Of a stretch of 40,664 nt of DNA, positions 30,297-37,855 are shown piece after piece (the stretch's first letter is position 1; each line of letters begins with the position of its first letter). Source of the DNA: a virus; IMG/VR virus record IMGVR_UViG_3300050821_007467, positions 1 through 40,664 of that record; one strand, written 5' to 3'. A model generated the notes under the pieces. It was not told where the DNA came from. It did not search any database and worked only from the letters and a program-made list of their open reading frames with translations. Made by a program: the position numbers and the translations under genes.

Positions 30297-33275
30297 ATGC
30301 GCGTGCGCACAGGTTTCAGTTTTAAGTCAGCCAGCGGGCATTTAAACGAGGTACAGGCCCGTTTGCAGGCCATAGGTTGGCCCTGCCTGCCCATTAGCGA
30401 CCGCTGCAGCACCTATGCATGGGCCAACTGGGCCAAAGCCGCCAACGCGGCTGGGTTACCACCCGTTTACGGGGTGGAACTTGCGGTAGTGCCAAATAGC
30501 CACGGTAAAAATCCACCAGTGGATTTTTGGACTTTTTACGCCAAGCAGGACGTGCGTGTATTGCACGCATTGGTCACGCAGGCCACCGCGCGGGTCATTG
30601 GCGCCGAGCCATGCTTGACCTACGCCGAAGCCCTTGCCGCAACCGGCTGCATTAAAATCGCTGGCGAGCGCTGCCAGTTAGCGCAAGTGCACAAAAAGTT
30701 TTATGGCAAGGGTAAAGATCTTTACCTCGCATTGTCCCCGGCTCTACCACATGGACTATACAAGTCCGCAAAAAGCCAGGGATGGCCTTTTATAGCCACT
30801 AGCAGCAATGCCTACACCAACGCCGCTGACCGTGAGTTTTATCGCGTGGCAATCGGCAAGCGTGCCGCGATGCAAAGCTACCCACAACATATTCTGGATG
30901 ATGACGAATGGCGCGCTGCCTGCGCCTGGGTAGACAAGGCTACGCTGCAGGCAGCGCTGCGCACACGGGCTGCGGCATTCAAAGTATGCAAGGCCACGCT
31001 GCCAAGGGCAACCCTGCTGCAGCCCAAGCGCCCCACCACGTTGCGGACAATGTGCAGCGCAGGTGCTAGGGACCTTAATGTTGACTTACAAGACCCAATC
31101 TATAAGCAAAGGCTGGACCGCGAACTTAAGATGATCGCGGAAAAGAACTTTGAGGACTATTTCTACATTGTTGCCGAGCTCGTGACCTGGGCCAAGCAGC
31201 GCATGGTCGTAGGGCCAGCGCGCGGCAGTAGCTGCGGCAGCCTTGTGTGCTACCTACTGGGCATCACCGCCGTTGACCCTATACCTTTTGGATTATTATT
31301 TGAACGATTTATAGACGTAACCAGGAATGATTTGCCAGACATTGACATAGACTTTAGCGACGCCCATCGCGACGAAGTTTTTGCCCACGCTGAAGAGCTA
31401 TATGGGGCGGAGCGCGTAGCGCGGTTAGGGACAGTGAGTCATTACAAAGCCCGCAGCGCCCTTAATGCTGCAGCCGCCGCGCTACGCATCCCTAGTTGGC
31501 AAGTGGACAAGGTTGCCGACAGTATGATTGAACGCACAAGTGGTGACGCGCGCGCCAATGAAGCACTCGCTGACACTTTCAAGGCCACGGAAGCTGGCCG
31601 CAAATTACTGGCGGACTGGCCCGCGCTCACCATTGCTACCCGGCTCGAGGGGCACCCAACCAACGCGGGGCAGCATGCGGCTGGGCTGGTGTTGACCAAT
31701 GGCGCGGTGGCGGACTACGTTGCCATTGACGCCCGCACAGGCGCAGCCATGTGTGACAAGCGTGACGTTGACACCTTCGGCCTGTTAAAAATTGACGCAC
31801 TTGGGCTGACGCAGCTTAGTGTTTTTGAGCGCACCCTGGAGCTAATTGGCCGGGAGCCACGCGCAGGTTTTTTGGAAGGCATTCCCCTGGATGATCCAGC
31901 CGCCTTTGCGGTGTTGAACAAACAGAACTTCGCCGGGGTGTTTCAGTTTAATGGCATTGCGGTGCAGTCCATGGCCAAGGGTGTGCAAGCCAATCACATC
32001 AATGACATTGTGGTGATGACGGCACTGGGGCGCCCTGGCCCAATGGGCAGCGGTGGCGCCCAACACTGGGCGCGGCGCCGCAACAAGCAGGAGCAAATTG
32101 TTTACGCCCACCCGCTCGTGGAGCCTTACCTAGCGGAAACGCTGGGCGTCATTACCTACCAAGAGCAAGTGATGCAGCTTGGGCGCGGCATTGGTGACTT
32201 GAGTTGGGGTGACGTAACCGCGCTGCGCAAAGCTATGAGCAAGTCCATGGGGCAGGACTACTTTGACCAGTTCGGCAGCAAATGGAAAACTGCAGCACAA
32301 GCCAAGGGTATGCCGGAAGCCACTGCTGACAAGTTCTGGTTGGAGCTTTGCACATTCGGCAACTGGGGTTTTAACAAAAGCCATGCGGTGGCCTACGGCT
32401 TGGTCAGTTACTGGTGTTTATGGTTTAAGGCGTATTACCCGGTGGAGTTTGCTGCCGCTACCTTGGACGCGGAAACTGACCCCGCCCGCCAGATTGCATT
32501 GCTGCGTGAGCTTAAAGTGGAGGGTATAGAATACAGACCCGTTGACATACACCGCAGCACTGACCGCTGGACGCCCATCATGGAAGGCAACACCAGTGTG
32601 CTGGTAGGTCCGCTAACGGCCATCAAAAACATCGGGCCAGCCAAGGCAAAGGCCATCATGGATTGCCGTAAAAGCAACAAGCCATTGCCAACCGCCCTGG
32701 CAGAAACGTTGGCTAACGCCAAGACGCAAATCCAAAGCCTGTACCCGGTGGCTGACCGCATTGCGGCGCTATACCCAACGCTGGAGCAACTAGACGGCCA
32801 AAACAAACTGCGGATAAAACTGCCCAGCGGTGAAGACCTACTCATGCGCACCAAGCCTAAAAATATCCGCGAGGTACAAGCCAACGGCAATGACCACGAA
32901 GTAATGATTATTGGTGTGGTGAACAAAATAGCTCCTAAGGACGAAAATGAAGCCGTGAACGTGGCCAAGCGTGGCGGCATTGTTTATGACGGGCCACATT
33001 TGGCGGTCAACCTATTTTTCAAGGACGACACAGACCAAATATTTGCTAAAATAAACCGCTATGACTATGATGAATTGTCCAAGGACATTATTGAGCGTGG
33101 CGGTTTGGGCCAAGCCATATACGCGGTCAAGGGTGTGGTGCCGCGCGACTTTAGGATGATCAAGGTGCGCAACTACAAATTTCTAGGTTACCTTGAAGAC
33201 CTAAATTTAAAACCACCTGGAGGCGGTACGACCAGCGACGACGACAAAAAGCCGCCGCCTGCGCCTGGACCATAA
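30297..33275 (+). CDS. dnaE: DNA polymerase III alpha subunit (C-family), phage type
   Basis: A 992-residue replicative polymerase, shorter than bacterial DnaE (about 1160). Catalytic signatures: GPARGSSCGSLV (307-317), PDIDIDF with Asp350 and Asp352, and KIDALGL with Asp500, equivalent to E. coli Asp401, 403 and 555. LGRPGPM, the finger region around ITYQEQVMQ, and the helix-hairpin-helix IKNIGPAKAKAI are also present. The N-terminal PHP domain is degenerate: the usual HxH start is replaced by VRTGFSF, so PHP nuclease activity is unlikely and proofreading may rest on the DnaQ gene. The C-terminus has an OB-like segment and a Pro-rich tail. A GAGGAGG ribosome site precedes the ATG. Confidence 0.96.
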   Translation: MRVRTGFSFKSASGHLNEVQARLQAIGWPCLPISDRCSTYAWANWAKAANAAGLPPVYGVELAVVPNSHGKNPPVDFWTFYAKQDVRVLHALVTQATARVIGAEPCLTYAEALAATGCIKIAGERCQLAQVHKKFYGKGKDLYLALSPALPHGLYKSAKSQGWPFIATSSNAYTNAADREFYRVAIGKRAAMQSYPQHILDDDEWRAACAWVDKATLQAALRTRAAAFKVCKATLPRATLLQPKRPTTLRTMCSAGARDLNVDLQDPIYKQRLDRELKMIAEKNFEDYFYIVAELVTWAKQRMVVGPARGSSCGSLVCYLLGITAVDPIPFGLLFERFIDVTRNDLPDIDIDFSDAHRDEVFAHAEELYGAERVARLGTVSHYKARSALNAAAAALRIPSWQVDKVADSMIERTSGDARANEALADTFKATEAGRKLLADWPALTIATRLEGHPTNAGQHAAGLVLTNGAVADYVAIDARTGAAMCDKRDVDTFGLLKIDALGLTQLSVFERTLELIGREPRAGFLEGIPLDDPAAFAVLNKQNFAGVFQFNGIAVQSMAKGVQANHINDIVVMTALGRPGPMGSGGAQHWARRRNKQEQIVYAHPLVEPYLAETLGVITYQEQVMQLGRGIGDLSWGDVTALRKAMSKSMGQDYFDQFGSKWKTAAQAKGMPEATADKFWLELCTFGNWGFNKSHAVAYGLVSYWCLWFKAYYPVEFAAATLDAETDPARQIALLRELKVEGIEYRPVDIHRSTDRWTPIMEGNTSVLVGPLTAIKNIGPAKAKAIMDCRKSNKPLPTALAETLANAKTQIQSLYPVADRIAALYPTLEQLDGQNKLRIKLPSGEDLLMRTKPKNIREVQANGNDHEVMIIGVVNKIAPKDENEAVNVAKRGGIVYDGPHLAVNLFFKDDTDQIFAKINRYDYDELSKDIIERGGLGQAIYAVKGVVPRDFRMIKVRNYKFLGYLEDLNLKPPGGGTTSDDDKKPPPAPGP

Positions 33276-33278
33276 CAA

Positions 33279-33365
33279 ATGCGCCCACTCACCGTCATTT
33301 TGATATTGGTCGCATTTGCGATTTGCCTGGAGCTATTGGGCGCGCATGTAATTCACTTTAGGTAA
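33279..33365 (+). CDS. 28-residue membrane miniprotein (possible)
   Basis: A short frame beginning 3 bases after the polymerase stop: MRPLTVILILVAFAICLELL plus GAHVIHFR, one predicted membrane span. No clear ribosome site; it could be coupled to the polymerase stop. Ends just before a strong hairpin. Low certainty because of its size. Confidence 0.4.
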   Translation: MRPLTVILILVAFAICLELLGAHVIHFR

Positions 33366-33389
33366 AAAGCCCCGGCACTGGGCCGGGGC
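33363..33389 (-). terminator. Intrinsic terminator between convergent genes (element E1)
   Basis: Read on the minus strand, GCCCCGGC-CCAGT-GCCGGGGC forms an 8-bp stem followed by TTTTTA, a strong terminator for the leftward gene at 33396-33677. The plus-strand side has only AAGTATTTAG after the stem, so rightward termination would be weaker. It is a near copy of the promoter-bearing hairpin at 33717-33745. Confidence 0.75.
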
Positions 33390-33395
33390 AAGTAT

Positions 33396-33677
33396 TTAGT
33401 TGCGTGGCTTTTTGTTAGCCCAACAGGCTGCATTTTCGCCTGCAGTTTCGGCTACAGCCACAAGGCTGGCGTTAACGTACCGGCGCCCGTCGTCAAGCTG
33501 GGCAACCCACCCATTAATGGCGCCGTTTTTGGTGGTGGGGTAAATGGTAACGCCTTGCCATGCCATTTGGCTGTCGGTAAAGGCTGCAAGCCGGAAATGA
33601 TTGGACATTTCCTCAGTAACTGTTGGGCCACCGCAGCGGCCAAACACGTTGTTGATTACGTTAAGGTTGGTAGCCAT
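33396..33677 (-). CDS. Hypothetical protein (93 aa)
   Basis: A small protein with a promoter (33717-33745) and terminator (33363-33389) of its own. N-terminus helical/polar (ATNLNVINNVFGRCGG), then beta-rich segments (WQGVTIYPTTKNGAINGWVAQL, RRYVNASLVAVAE). No family recognised. Monocistronic layout suggests separately timed expression. Confidence 0.68.
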   Translation of the reverse strand: MATNLNVINNVFGRCGGPTVTEEMSNHFRLAAFTDSQMAWQGVTIYPTTKNGAINGWVAQLDDGRRYVNASLVAVAETAGENAACWANKKPRN

Positions 33678-33716
33678 GGATAAAGCACCTTTTGGTTGGG
33701 GGTGGTTAATGCGGTA

Positions 33717-33745
33717 TATATAGCCCCGGCACTAGGCCGAGGCAA
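33717..33745 (-). promoter_or_regulatory. Promoter with hairpin spacer (element E2)
   Basis: On the minus strand TTGCCT (33745-33740), a 17-base spacer and TATATA (33722-33717) give a good sigma-70-type promoter for the gene at 33396-33677. The spacer is itself the hairpin CGGCCTAGTGCCGGGGC. The same sequence with a T-run instead of TATATA is the terminator at 33363-33389. Confidence 0.65.
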
Positions 33746-33752
33746 GCCATTT

Positions 33753-33974
33753 TCAGCTTGGCGTTGTGGGGTATTCAATCTTTTTGCCATGCTTTTGGGC
33801 CGTGCGTTTCAACACAGCAAACATTTTGCGGCAGTAGGCCGCGTCCTTTTTTGCCAGTCTAACCATGGCACGCCACTCCGCACGCTCGTCCGCATTGGTT
33901 GCGGCTGCAAGCTGGGCCAACATGTACGCTATTAAGCTTTCCCGATCGCCGTCAACAACGGTAAATATTTTCAT
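33753..33974 (-). CDS. Small helical hypothetical protein
   Basis: A 73-residue protein with AAAAGGTGATGA upstream of its ATG. Helical: ESLIAYMLAQLAAATNADER, AEWRAMVRLAKKDAAYCRKM, FAVLKRTAQKHGKK. Unrecognised. A long-range relation to the neighbouring small gene is not visible. It is divergent from the nuclease at 34095. Confidence 0.62.
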   Translation of the reverse strand: MKIFTVVDGDRESLIAYMLAQLAAATNADERAEWRAMVRLAKKDAAYCRKMFAVLKRTAQKHGKKIEYPTTPS

Positions 33975-33989
33975 TCATCACCTTTTAAA

Positions 33990-34018
33990 TTGGAGGTTGC
34001 TAAGGCACTGAACATAAT
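33990..34018 (+). promoter_or_regulatory. Candidate promoter for rightward nuclease cluster
   Basis: TTGGAG (33990-33995), a 17-base spacer and CATAAT (34013-34018) precede the nuclease start at 34095 by 77 bases. The -35 box is a partial match only. No other promoter-like pair is seen in this divergent gap. Confidence 0.35.
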
Positions 34019-34094
34019 GCTTGTGGCCGCTGGCACCAGTGCGTAATTTGCGTGGCAGCCATTTTTATGATGGATCGCACGAGGTTACAGACAA

Positions 34095-34511
34095 ATGCCA
34101 GACGCCCACCTGCGCCAGTTATTCCAAGCGCACCTGCAGCCGCTGGGCTTCCACATACAGTCCATCGAAAGCTGGAGCACCGGACAAGGTACGCCTGATT
34201 TTAACTACTGCGCCAACGGCGCGGAGGGTTGGGTTGAATGCAAAGCCACTAAGCACTGGCGCGCGGACATGCGCCCGCACCAAGTGGCTTGGGTTATGCG
34301 CCGCACTCGCGCGGGCGGCAGGGTGTGGGTAGCCTGCAGGCGGCAAAGCAACGTGCGCTTGCAATGGCAGGATGAGCTATGGCTGGTGCCAGGGCGTTGT
34401 GTGCAAAAGCTCACTAGCGACCGCCTAGACGAAGTTGCAGGCGCCAAGGTGTGGCATGGTGGCCCAGCGCGTTGGGATTGGGCCGCTATCGCAGCATTGT
34501 TGACAGAGTAA
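34095..34511 (+). CDS. PD-(D/E)xK nuclease, VRR-NUC/resolvase-like
   Basis: A 138-residue nuclease. GTPDFNYC (Asp35) followed by GWVECKA (Glu48-x-Lys50), then PHQVAWVMRRTRAGGRVWVACR, is the core of VRR-NUC and Holliday junction resolvase-like phage nucleases: PD, ExK and a Q-x-x-W helix before a strand. It would act on branched or flap DNA during replication, recombination or packaging. The remainder (ELWLVPGRCVQKL) is beta-rich. GAGG lies about 10 bases before the ATG. Confidence 0.82.
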   Translation: MPDAHLRQLFQAHLQPLGFHIQSIESWSTGQGTPDFNYCANGAEGWVECKATKHWRADMRPHQVAWVMRRTRAGGRVWVACRRQSNVRLQWQDELWLVPGRCVQKLTSDRLDEVAGAKVWHGGPARWDWAAIAALLTE

Positions 34512-34516
34512 ATCTA

Positions 34517-34618
34517 ATGGAAATTTTTCTGTGGGTTTCCGCAATTGGCTTTTGGTGGGTTGTGGCAGCCTGCGTGGCTGCTGTTATTTTGGCGCGCCTG
34601 CGCCGGAAGCGTAAGTAG
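34517..34618 (+). CDS. 33-residue membrane protein
   Basis: A short frame 5 bases after the nuclease stop: MEIFLWVSAIGFWWVVAACV, AAVILARLRRKRK. One hydrophobic span and a basic cytoplasmic-looking tail. Too short for homology judgement; a small membrane peptide is likely. Confidence 0.5.
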   Translation: MEIFLWVSAIGFWWVVAACVAAVILARLRRKRK

Positions 34619-34725
34619 GTATTAGGGTAGCCTTACCTGAAATTAGCCGGTCGCTGGTTGGAGGTATTTCATAGGGTGGCACATGGGTAGCCTGGACCAG
34701 TTTAAACGCGCCCACGGGGCTTAGA

Positions 34726-34917
34726 ATGGCAGCAATCGGCGGTTTAAAGCTGGGGGTTGGTGGGCGTTGGGCGTTAACCGGCGCCTGCCGGGTATGCGGC
34801 TACCCATTGCGCCCTGGTGCCGACTATTGCCGCACCTGCGACGCGAACTATCGTGCCGCCATGCGCAAGGCCAAACTGGTGTTGCCACGGGCGCGCAAGC
34901 ATAAAAAAGTCCCCTGA
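34726..34917 (+). CDS. Small zinc-ribbon protein
   Basis: A 63-residue protein with CRVCG (about 21-25) and CRTC (about 35-38): the CxxC-x10-CxxC ribbon. Basic C-terminus (RKAKLVLPRARKHKKVP), likely nucleic-acid binding. The stop lies inside the stem of an intrinsic terminator. A 13-codon frame (34684-34725) directly upstream may be a leader or noise. Confidence 0.65.
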   Translation: MAAIGGLKLGVGGRWALTGACRVCGYPLRPGADYCRTCDANYRAAMRKAKLVLPRARKHKKVP

Positions 34918-34945
34918 GCATAGGGGGGCCACTGCTCAGGGGTTT
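34911..34945 (+). terminator. Intrinsic terminator of nuclease/zinc-ribbon cluster
   Basis: CCCCTGAGCA (34911-34920) pairs perfectly with TGCTCAGGGG (34933-34942) over a 12-base loop, followed by TTT. The T-run is short, but the 10-bp stem is strong. Confidence 0.65.
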
Positions 34946-35057
34946 CACCAGGGCAGCGGCTTACCAACTGCCGCCCTGATGGAAGTTAATTAGCTGGGCG
35001 CCTGCCTCTTGGCAATTGTCACCCAGCCTCTACAGCAGTTACGCTAGCGCCGTAGGT
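34946..35057. other. Convergent intergenic gap
   Basis: 112 bases between convergent genes. An imperfect hairpin (AGGGC.GCGGC paired with GCCGCCCT, near 34953-34978) and a second GCTGGG/CCCAGC pair lie here. Neither has a clear T-run. No gene seen. Confidence 0.35.
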
Positions 35058-35297
35058 TTAGCTCTGCAGCCCGCCGTTCCGCAGCGCGGTCATAACGGTG
35101 GGGTAGTCGCCCTGCACCATAAAGCCGCGCCCGTCGGCCAGCCGGATGATGCACTGAGTGCCGTCAGCCCGGTTGCCAAGCACCGCGCTAACATGCACGG
35201 GGTTGATCGCAATCGGCTCAACGGGCCGTACTGTCGGGGTTTCGCCCTCGTCGTTAAACTCGTCGGTGGCGCGGGCACGTGTAAATTCAACCAACAT
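35058..35297 (-). CDS. Small FlbD-like beta protein
   Basis: A 79-residue protein with a perfect AGGAGG 7 bases before the ATG and its own promoter (35360-35388). The core AINPVHVSAVLGNRADGTQC, IIRLADGRGFMVQGDYPTVM has the rhythm of FlbD-like/SH3-like small proteins ('I.(V)..(I)..V.......T.I.L.DG....V.(G)....V'). Role in the phage unknown. High-level expression is likely given the strong signals. Confidence 0.62.
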   Translation of the reverse strand: MLVEFTRARATDEFNDEGETPTVRPVEPIAINPVHVSAVLGNRADGTQCIIRLADGRGFMVQGDYPTVMTALRNGGLQS

Positions 35298-35359
35298 GGT
35301 GTTTACCTCCTATTTGGTCGGTTGCGGCTTGCCGGTATTGGCTGCCCTTCAACATACAT

Positions 35360-35388
35360 AATATAGGCGCGTTGTTTGTTTTTGACAA
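35360..35388 (-). promoter_or_regulatory. Promoter of the 79-residue gene
   Basis: On the minus strand TTGTCA (35388-35383), 17-base spacer, TATATT (35365-35360): five of six consensus bases in each box. The leader of about 55 bases ends in AGGAGGTAAACACC before the start codon. Confidence 0.75.
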
Positions 35389-35394
35389 GCCATT

Positions 35395-36330
35395 TTATGA
35401 ATTTTCATGCTCATTTATTTCAGGTACATTGGCACCATTCCTTGCCACGTCAATAACGTGCACCTTGCCACGCTTTTCAAAAAATCTAAGCTTGCCATCA
35501 GCTTCCAATTCCCGGCAAAACTGCAATATTTTTTCCGGGGCTATGTCATTAAAAAACCCTTGCAAGCGTGTCAGGTTAATTCCCAAACCTCTGACAGTAA
35601 CAGCTTCCATAATGGCGCTTTTGGTGCGTGCGTGTTCTTGTTCTTCACGCTTCCATTCCGGCACGTAATGGCGCTCCGGCGTTTCAGCTTTATAGTTTTC
35701 GTATACTCCTATTTCGGTGGTCAACCGCCGCAGTTTGCGCATGGTGGTGGGGTTCCTTAGCCTACGCAGTGCATGCATTTCCATCTGCCTGATGCGTTCA
35801 CGGCCAACACCAAATTCATTGCCAATCTCCTCCAAAGTTTTTTCCGCACCGTCAAAGCCAAACCGCTCCGCTAGTACACGATGCTCGCGCGGGCTAACAC
35901 GCTCAATCATTAGACTAAACAATTTTTGCTGTAGTTCCTTGTCTGCCAATGCTTGCTCAGGGTCAACTGGCTCTTGCGTAACTAATGCACGCACCTCGTC
36001 AAATGTAATTTCAAACTCACCGTTGTTTTTGGCCAAGGCACGGTCCAGGTGCTGCTCGGGGAATAAACTCTCTGGTGGCAGGCGCAGTAAGGCTGACATT
36101 TTCAATACTGAGTCAAACCATTCACCTTTTTTATTAATCGGTGCGCGCGTAAGTGACAAGTATCTATAGAGCAGGCTTATGGCAAAGCCAGCGTCCTCAC
36201 TAAATTTTTTCATTGTGCGGTAGCCGCGCATGCGGATGGCCCGCAGCAATGGGCCATTTTTAATTTTGAACTGGACAACGTAGTCGCTGCCCTGCTCTGG
36301 TGGGTCGTATATGTCTATTTGGTTGGGCAT
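35395..36330 (-). CDS. Sigma region-4 protein with N-terminal HTH
   Basis: A 311-residue transcription factor. Residues 25-95 look like an HTH module (NGPLLRAIRMRGYRTMKKFS, EDAGFAISLLYRYLSL, ending in LPPESLFPEQ) seen before sigma-like domains in other phages. Residues 124-193 form sigma-70 region 4: PEQALADKELQQKL, PREHRVLAERFG, KTLEEIGNEFGVGRERIRQM, ALRRLRNP. Region 2 (core binding and -10 melting) is absent, so it cannot act as an ordinary sigma factor alone. The C-terminal 90 residues (TKSAIMEAVTVRGLGINL, ILQFCRELEADGKLRFFEKR) resemble a winged helix. It may redirect host polymerase through its -35-binding domain and its HTH. Confidence 0.85.
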   Translation of the reverse strand: MPNQIDIYDPPEQGSDYVVQFKIKNGPLLRAIRMRGYRTMKKFSEDAGFAISLLYRYLSLTRAPINKKGEWFDSVLKMSALLRLPPESLFPEQHLDRALAKNNGEFEITFDEVRALVTQEPVDPEQALADKELQQKLFSLMIERVSPREHRVLAERFGFDGAEKTLEEIGNEFGVGRERIRQMEMHALRRLRNPTTMRKLRRLTTEIGVYENYKAETPERHYVPEWKREEQEHARTKSAIMEAVTVRGLGINLTRLQGFFNDIAPEKILQFCRELEADGKLRFFEKRGKVHVIDVARNGANVPEINEHENS

Positions 36331-36506
36331 CTAAAACTGTATCCGCTGCGTGCCTCTAAGACGTTGAGCTCGTGAACCCGTGCCACGGCACGAATGTGAG
36401 AAACGCAGTTGTTGGTAATCTCGTGGACCACGGAGAAGCTCGAGTGCTCACGCGCCACTTTATCGATCTTATCGGCTAAGTCGCGGAGCTCTTCGCAAGT
36501 AGTCAC
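36315..36506 (-). CDS. Small helical hypothetical protein
   Basis: A 63-residue protein. GTG at 36506 is chosen because GGAGG lies 8 bases upstream; the TTG at 36512 is too close to that site. Helices: CEELRDLADKIDKVAREHS and VVHEITNNCVSHIRAVARV. The stop overlaps the sigma-like gene start by 16 bases, so the two are coupled; it could be a partner of that factor. Confidence 0.58.
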   Translation of the reverse strand: MTTCEELRDLADKIDKVAREHSSFSVVHEITNNCVSHIRAVARVHELNVLEARSGYSFRCPTK

Positions 36507-36529
36507 AGCCAATCCCTCCTTCGCATCTC

Positions 36530-36961
36530 TTAGCCGCGCGGCGGGCCGAACACTGGCCGGTTGCCAATTACGGCAAATTCCTTGCCGTGCAGTTGGGTCT
36601 TGCCGGTGTAGTGCTCAAAGCCCTGGACGGACAACTCCATAAATTGCACATTTTTTATCACAGAGGCCGGGTCAAGATTGGTTGAGATGCTTTCGCCATC
36701 TTCACGGACACCCATAATAAGTCCGCGCCCAGCCAGCGGCTGCTGGTAGCCGCGCCAAATAAAAAAGTAGCGCGGGTCCTTAAGCAGGCCGTTATCGTCT
36801 ACATAGAGGGCATTGCGCCTGTCAAGCTGTATGGCGGTGAAACAGTCACACACCAAACCGTTGGGCTTGTCGGTCAGTAACGCGTACATCGCGTCTATCC
36901 CCTTGCTGCACTCCAGCAGGCCAACGCTATGACGGATCGGGTCTATCAGGATAACTTTCAT
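36530..36961 (-). CDS. DUF3846-like phage protein
   Basis: A 143-residue protein starting at 36961 (AAAGGTG 6 bases upstream; the frame open to 37057 lacks a site). MKVILIDPIRHSVGLLEC, then RRNALYVDDNGLLKDPRYF and QPLAGRGLIMGVREDGES follow the DUF3846 order, common in phages, with 'YVDD.GLL' and 'LAG.G(L/V)(I/V).G' motifs. Function unknown. Confidence 0.72.
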   Translation of the reverse strand: MKVILIDPIRHSVGLLECSKGIDAMYALLTDKPNGLVCDCFTAIQLDRRNALYVDDNGLLKDPRYFFIWRGYQQPLAGRGLIMGVREDGESISTNLDPASVIKNVQFMELSVQGFEHYTGKTQLHGKEFAVIGNRPVFGPPRG

Positions 36962-37105
36962 AGTGCACCTTTGCTTGGTTAAAATTAGTGGCCCCCATGA
37001 CGCAGGGTGGCCGCGCGGTTTGATCAGCACCCGGAAAGTGACGCATGGGCCTACCAAAACACATGCGCTGTAAAACGGGTCACCTCAAACTGGCGCTGTT
37101 ATTAG

Positions 37106-37123
37106 CCCCACCTGCGCCTGGGG
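37106..37123 (-). other. Small stem-loop in 168-base gap
   Basis: CCCCA/TGGGG (37106-37110, 37119-37123) with an 8-base loop lies 7 bases after the stop of the gene at 37130. No T-run follows. The rest of 36962-37129 shows no gene and no well-formed promoter. Confidence 0.3.
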
Positions 37124-37129
37124 TAATTG

Positions 37130-37423
37130 TTACTGTGCGCGTGCCTTTGCCTCCTCAGCCAAGCGCGCGCAGGTCTTGGTCATATTTTCCTTAAACCATT
37201 CCTGCATGCCATGGTCCCTAAACATTAGCGATGCAGCCACGTTGCCCATGGCGCACAACACAGCCTCGGCCCGCTCCTTACTAACCGTTGCACGGGTTGG
37301 CTCAAACACATCGTTGTTCATCAACGGTTCGATCTCCAGGTTCAAAATGTGGCCATAAATCAATTCATAAAGGTTCCACATAATGGTACCAATTTCTAAC
37401 TCCTCCTCGGTCGGCTCAGGCAT
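37130..37423 (-). CDS. Helical hypothetical protein (97 aa)
   Basis: Starts at ATG 37423 behind GGAAGG. Acidic N-terminus (PEPTEEELEIGTIMWNLYEL), a helix IYGHILNLEIEPLMNND, then RAEAVLCAMGNVAASLMFRD and a C-terminal helix KTCARLAEEAKARAQ. No family recognised. Two bases after the secreted-protein stop. Confidence 0.65.
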   Translation of the reverse strand: MPEPTEEELEIGTIMWNLYELIYGHILNLEIEPLMNNDVFEPTRATVSKERAEAVLCAMGNVAASLMFRDHGMQEWFKENMTKTCARLAEEAKARAQ

Positions 37424-37425
37424 GG

Positions 37426-37707
37426 TCACCTTCCCTTGGCACCGCTCCATTGCGGGTGCGTGGTGTTGGTCACACTACCACTAAAATGGCCGTTGCGGTC
37501 ATACAGACTGGTGGTGCCGTCGCTGTTACGGATGCTGCTACCGTTAAACCTACCGTCACGATCGCTGTAGCTAGTAGTGTTTTCATGGCTGCTACTGCTA
37601 CCGGCAAAATGACCCTGGTCATCCCAGAAGGATTTAGTTTCCGTGGTAGTTTGTGCGGCTGCGGTGCCTGCGCACAACGCCAACACAAAAGCAATGCTAA
37701 GTTTCAC
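37426..37707 (-). CDS. Secreted protein with YxDxxGxFxGS repeats
   Basis: A 93-residue protein. GTG at 37707 lies 5 bases after GGAGG; an in-frame ATG at 37719 is an alternative. Residues 1-18 form a signal peptide (KLSIAFVLALCAGTAAAQ) with an AxA cleavage site. The mature part has three tandem units of about 20 residues: FWDDQGHFAGS, YSDRDGRFNGS, LYDRNGHFSGS, each followed by a Ser/Asn/Thr-rich stretch. Similar repeats occur in small secreted proteins of rhizobia, which suggests host origin. A periplasmic or surface role, such as altering receptors, is inference. Confidence 0.75.
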   Translation of the reverse strand: MKLSIAFVLALCAGTAAAQTTTETKSFWDDQGHFAGSSSSHENTTSYSDRDGRFNGSSIRNSDGTTSLYDRNGHFSGSVTNTTHPQWSGAKGR

Positions 37708-37855
37708 GGCTGCCTCCATTCAGGTAGTGCACAAGGTAGCGGGCGTCACCTTCTAGGCTGGTGTCCTCAACGGAAACAAACTCACCGTTCGGTTTGTAAA
37801 AGCCAACCGTGTAAAGCCAGTTGTGCTCCTCCTTAGTTCGCAAATAAATCCACAT
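37697..37855 (-). CDS. Small phage protein (52 aa), MWxYxRT type
   Basis: Starts at ATG 37855 directly after the stop of the preceding gene (GGAGTCAGTAA before it). MWIYLRTKEEHNWLYTVGFY, KPNGEFVSVEDTSLEGDARY, LVHYLNGG are typical of a short family widespread in phages ('MW.Y.RTE..LWTVGFY.P.G......S......A...VHYLNGG'). Function unknown. It overlaps the secreted-protein start by 11 bases. Confidence 0.75.
   Translation of the reverse strand: MWIYLRTKEEHNWLYTVGFYKPNGEFVSVEDTSLEGDARYLVHYLNGGSRET

Noticed and set aside
34985-35015. Minus-strand TTGCCA-N17-TAATTA as a promoter
   Set aside because: The -10 box matches poorly and the next leftward gene is about 1 kb away beyond an opposing cluster.
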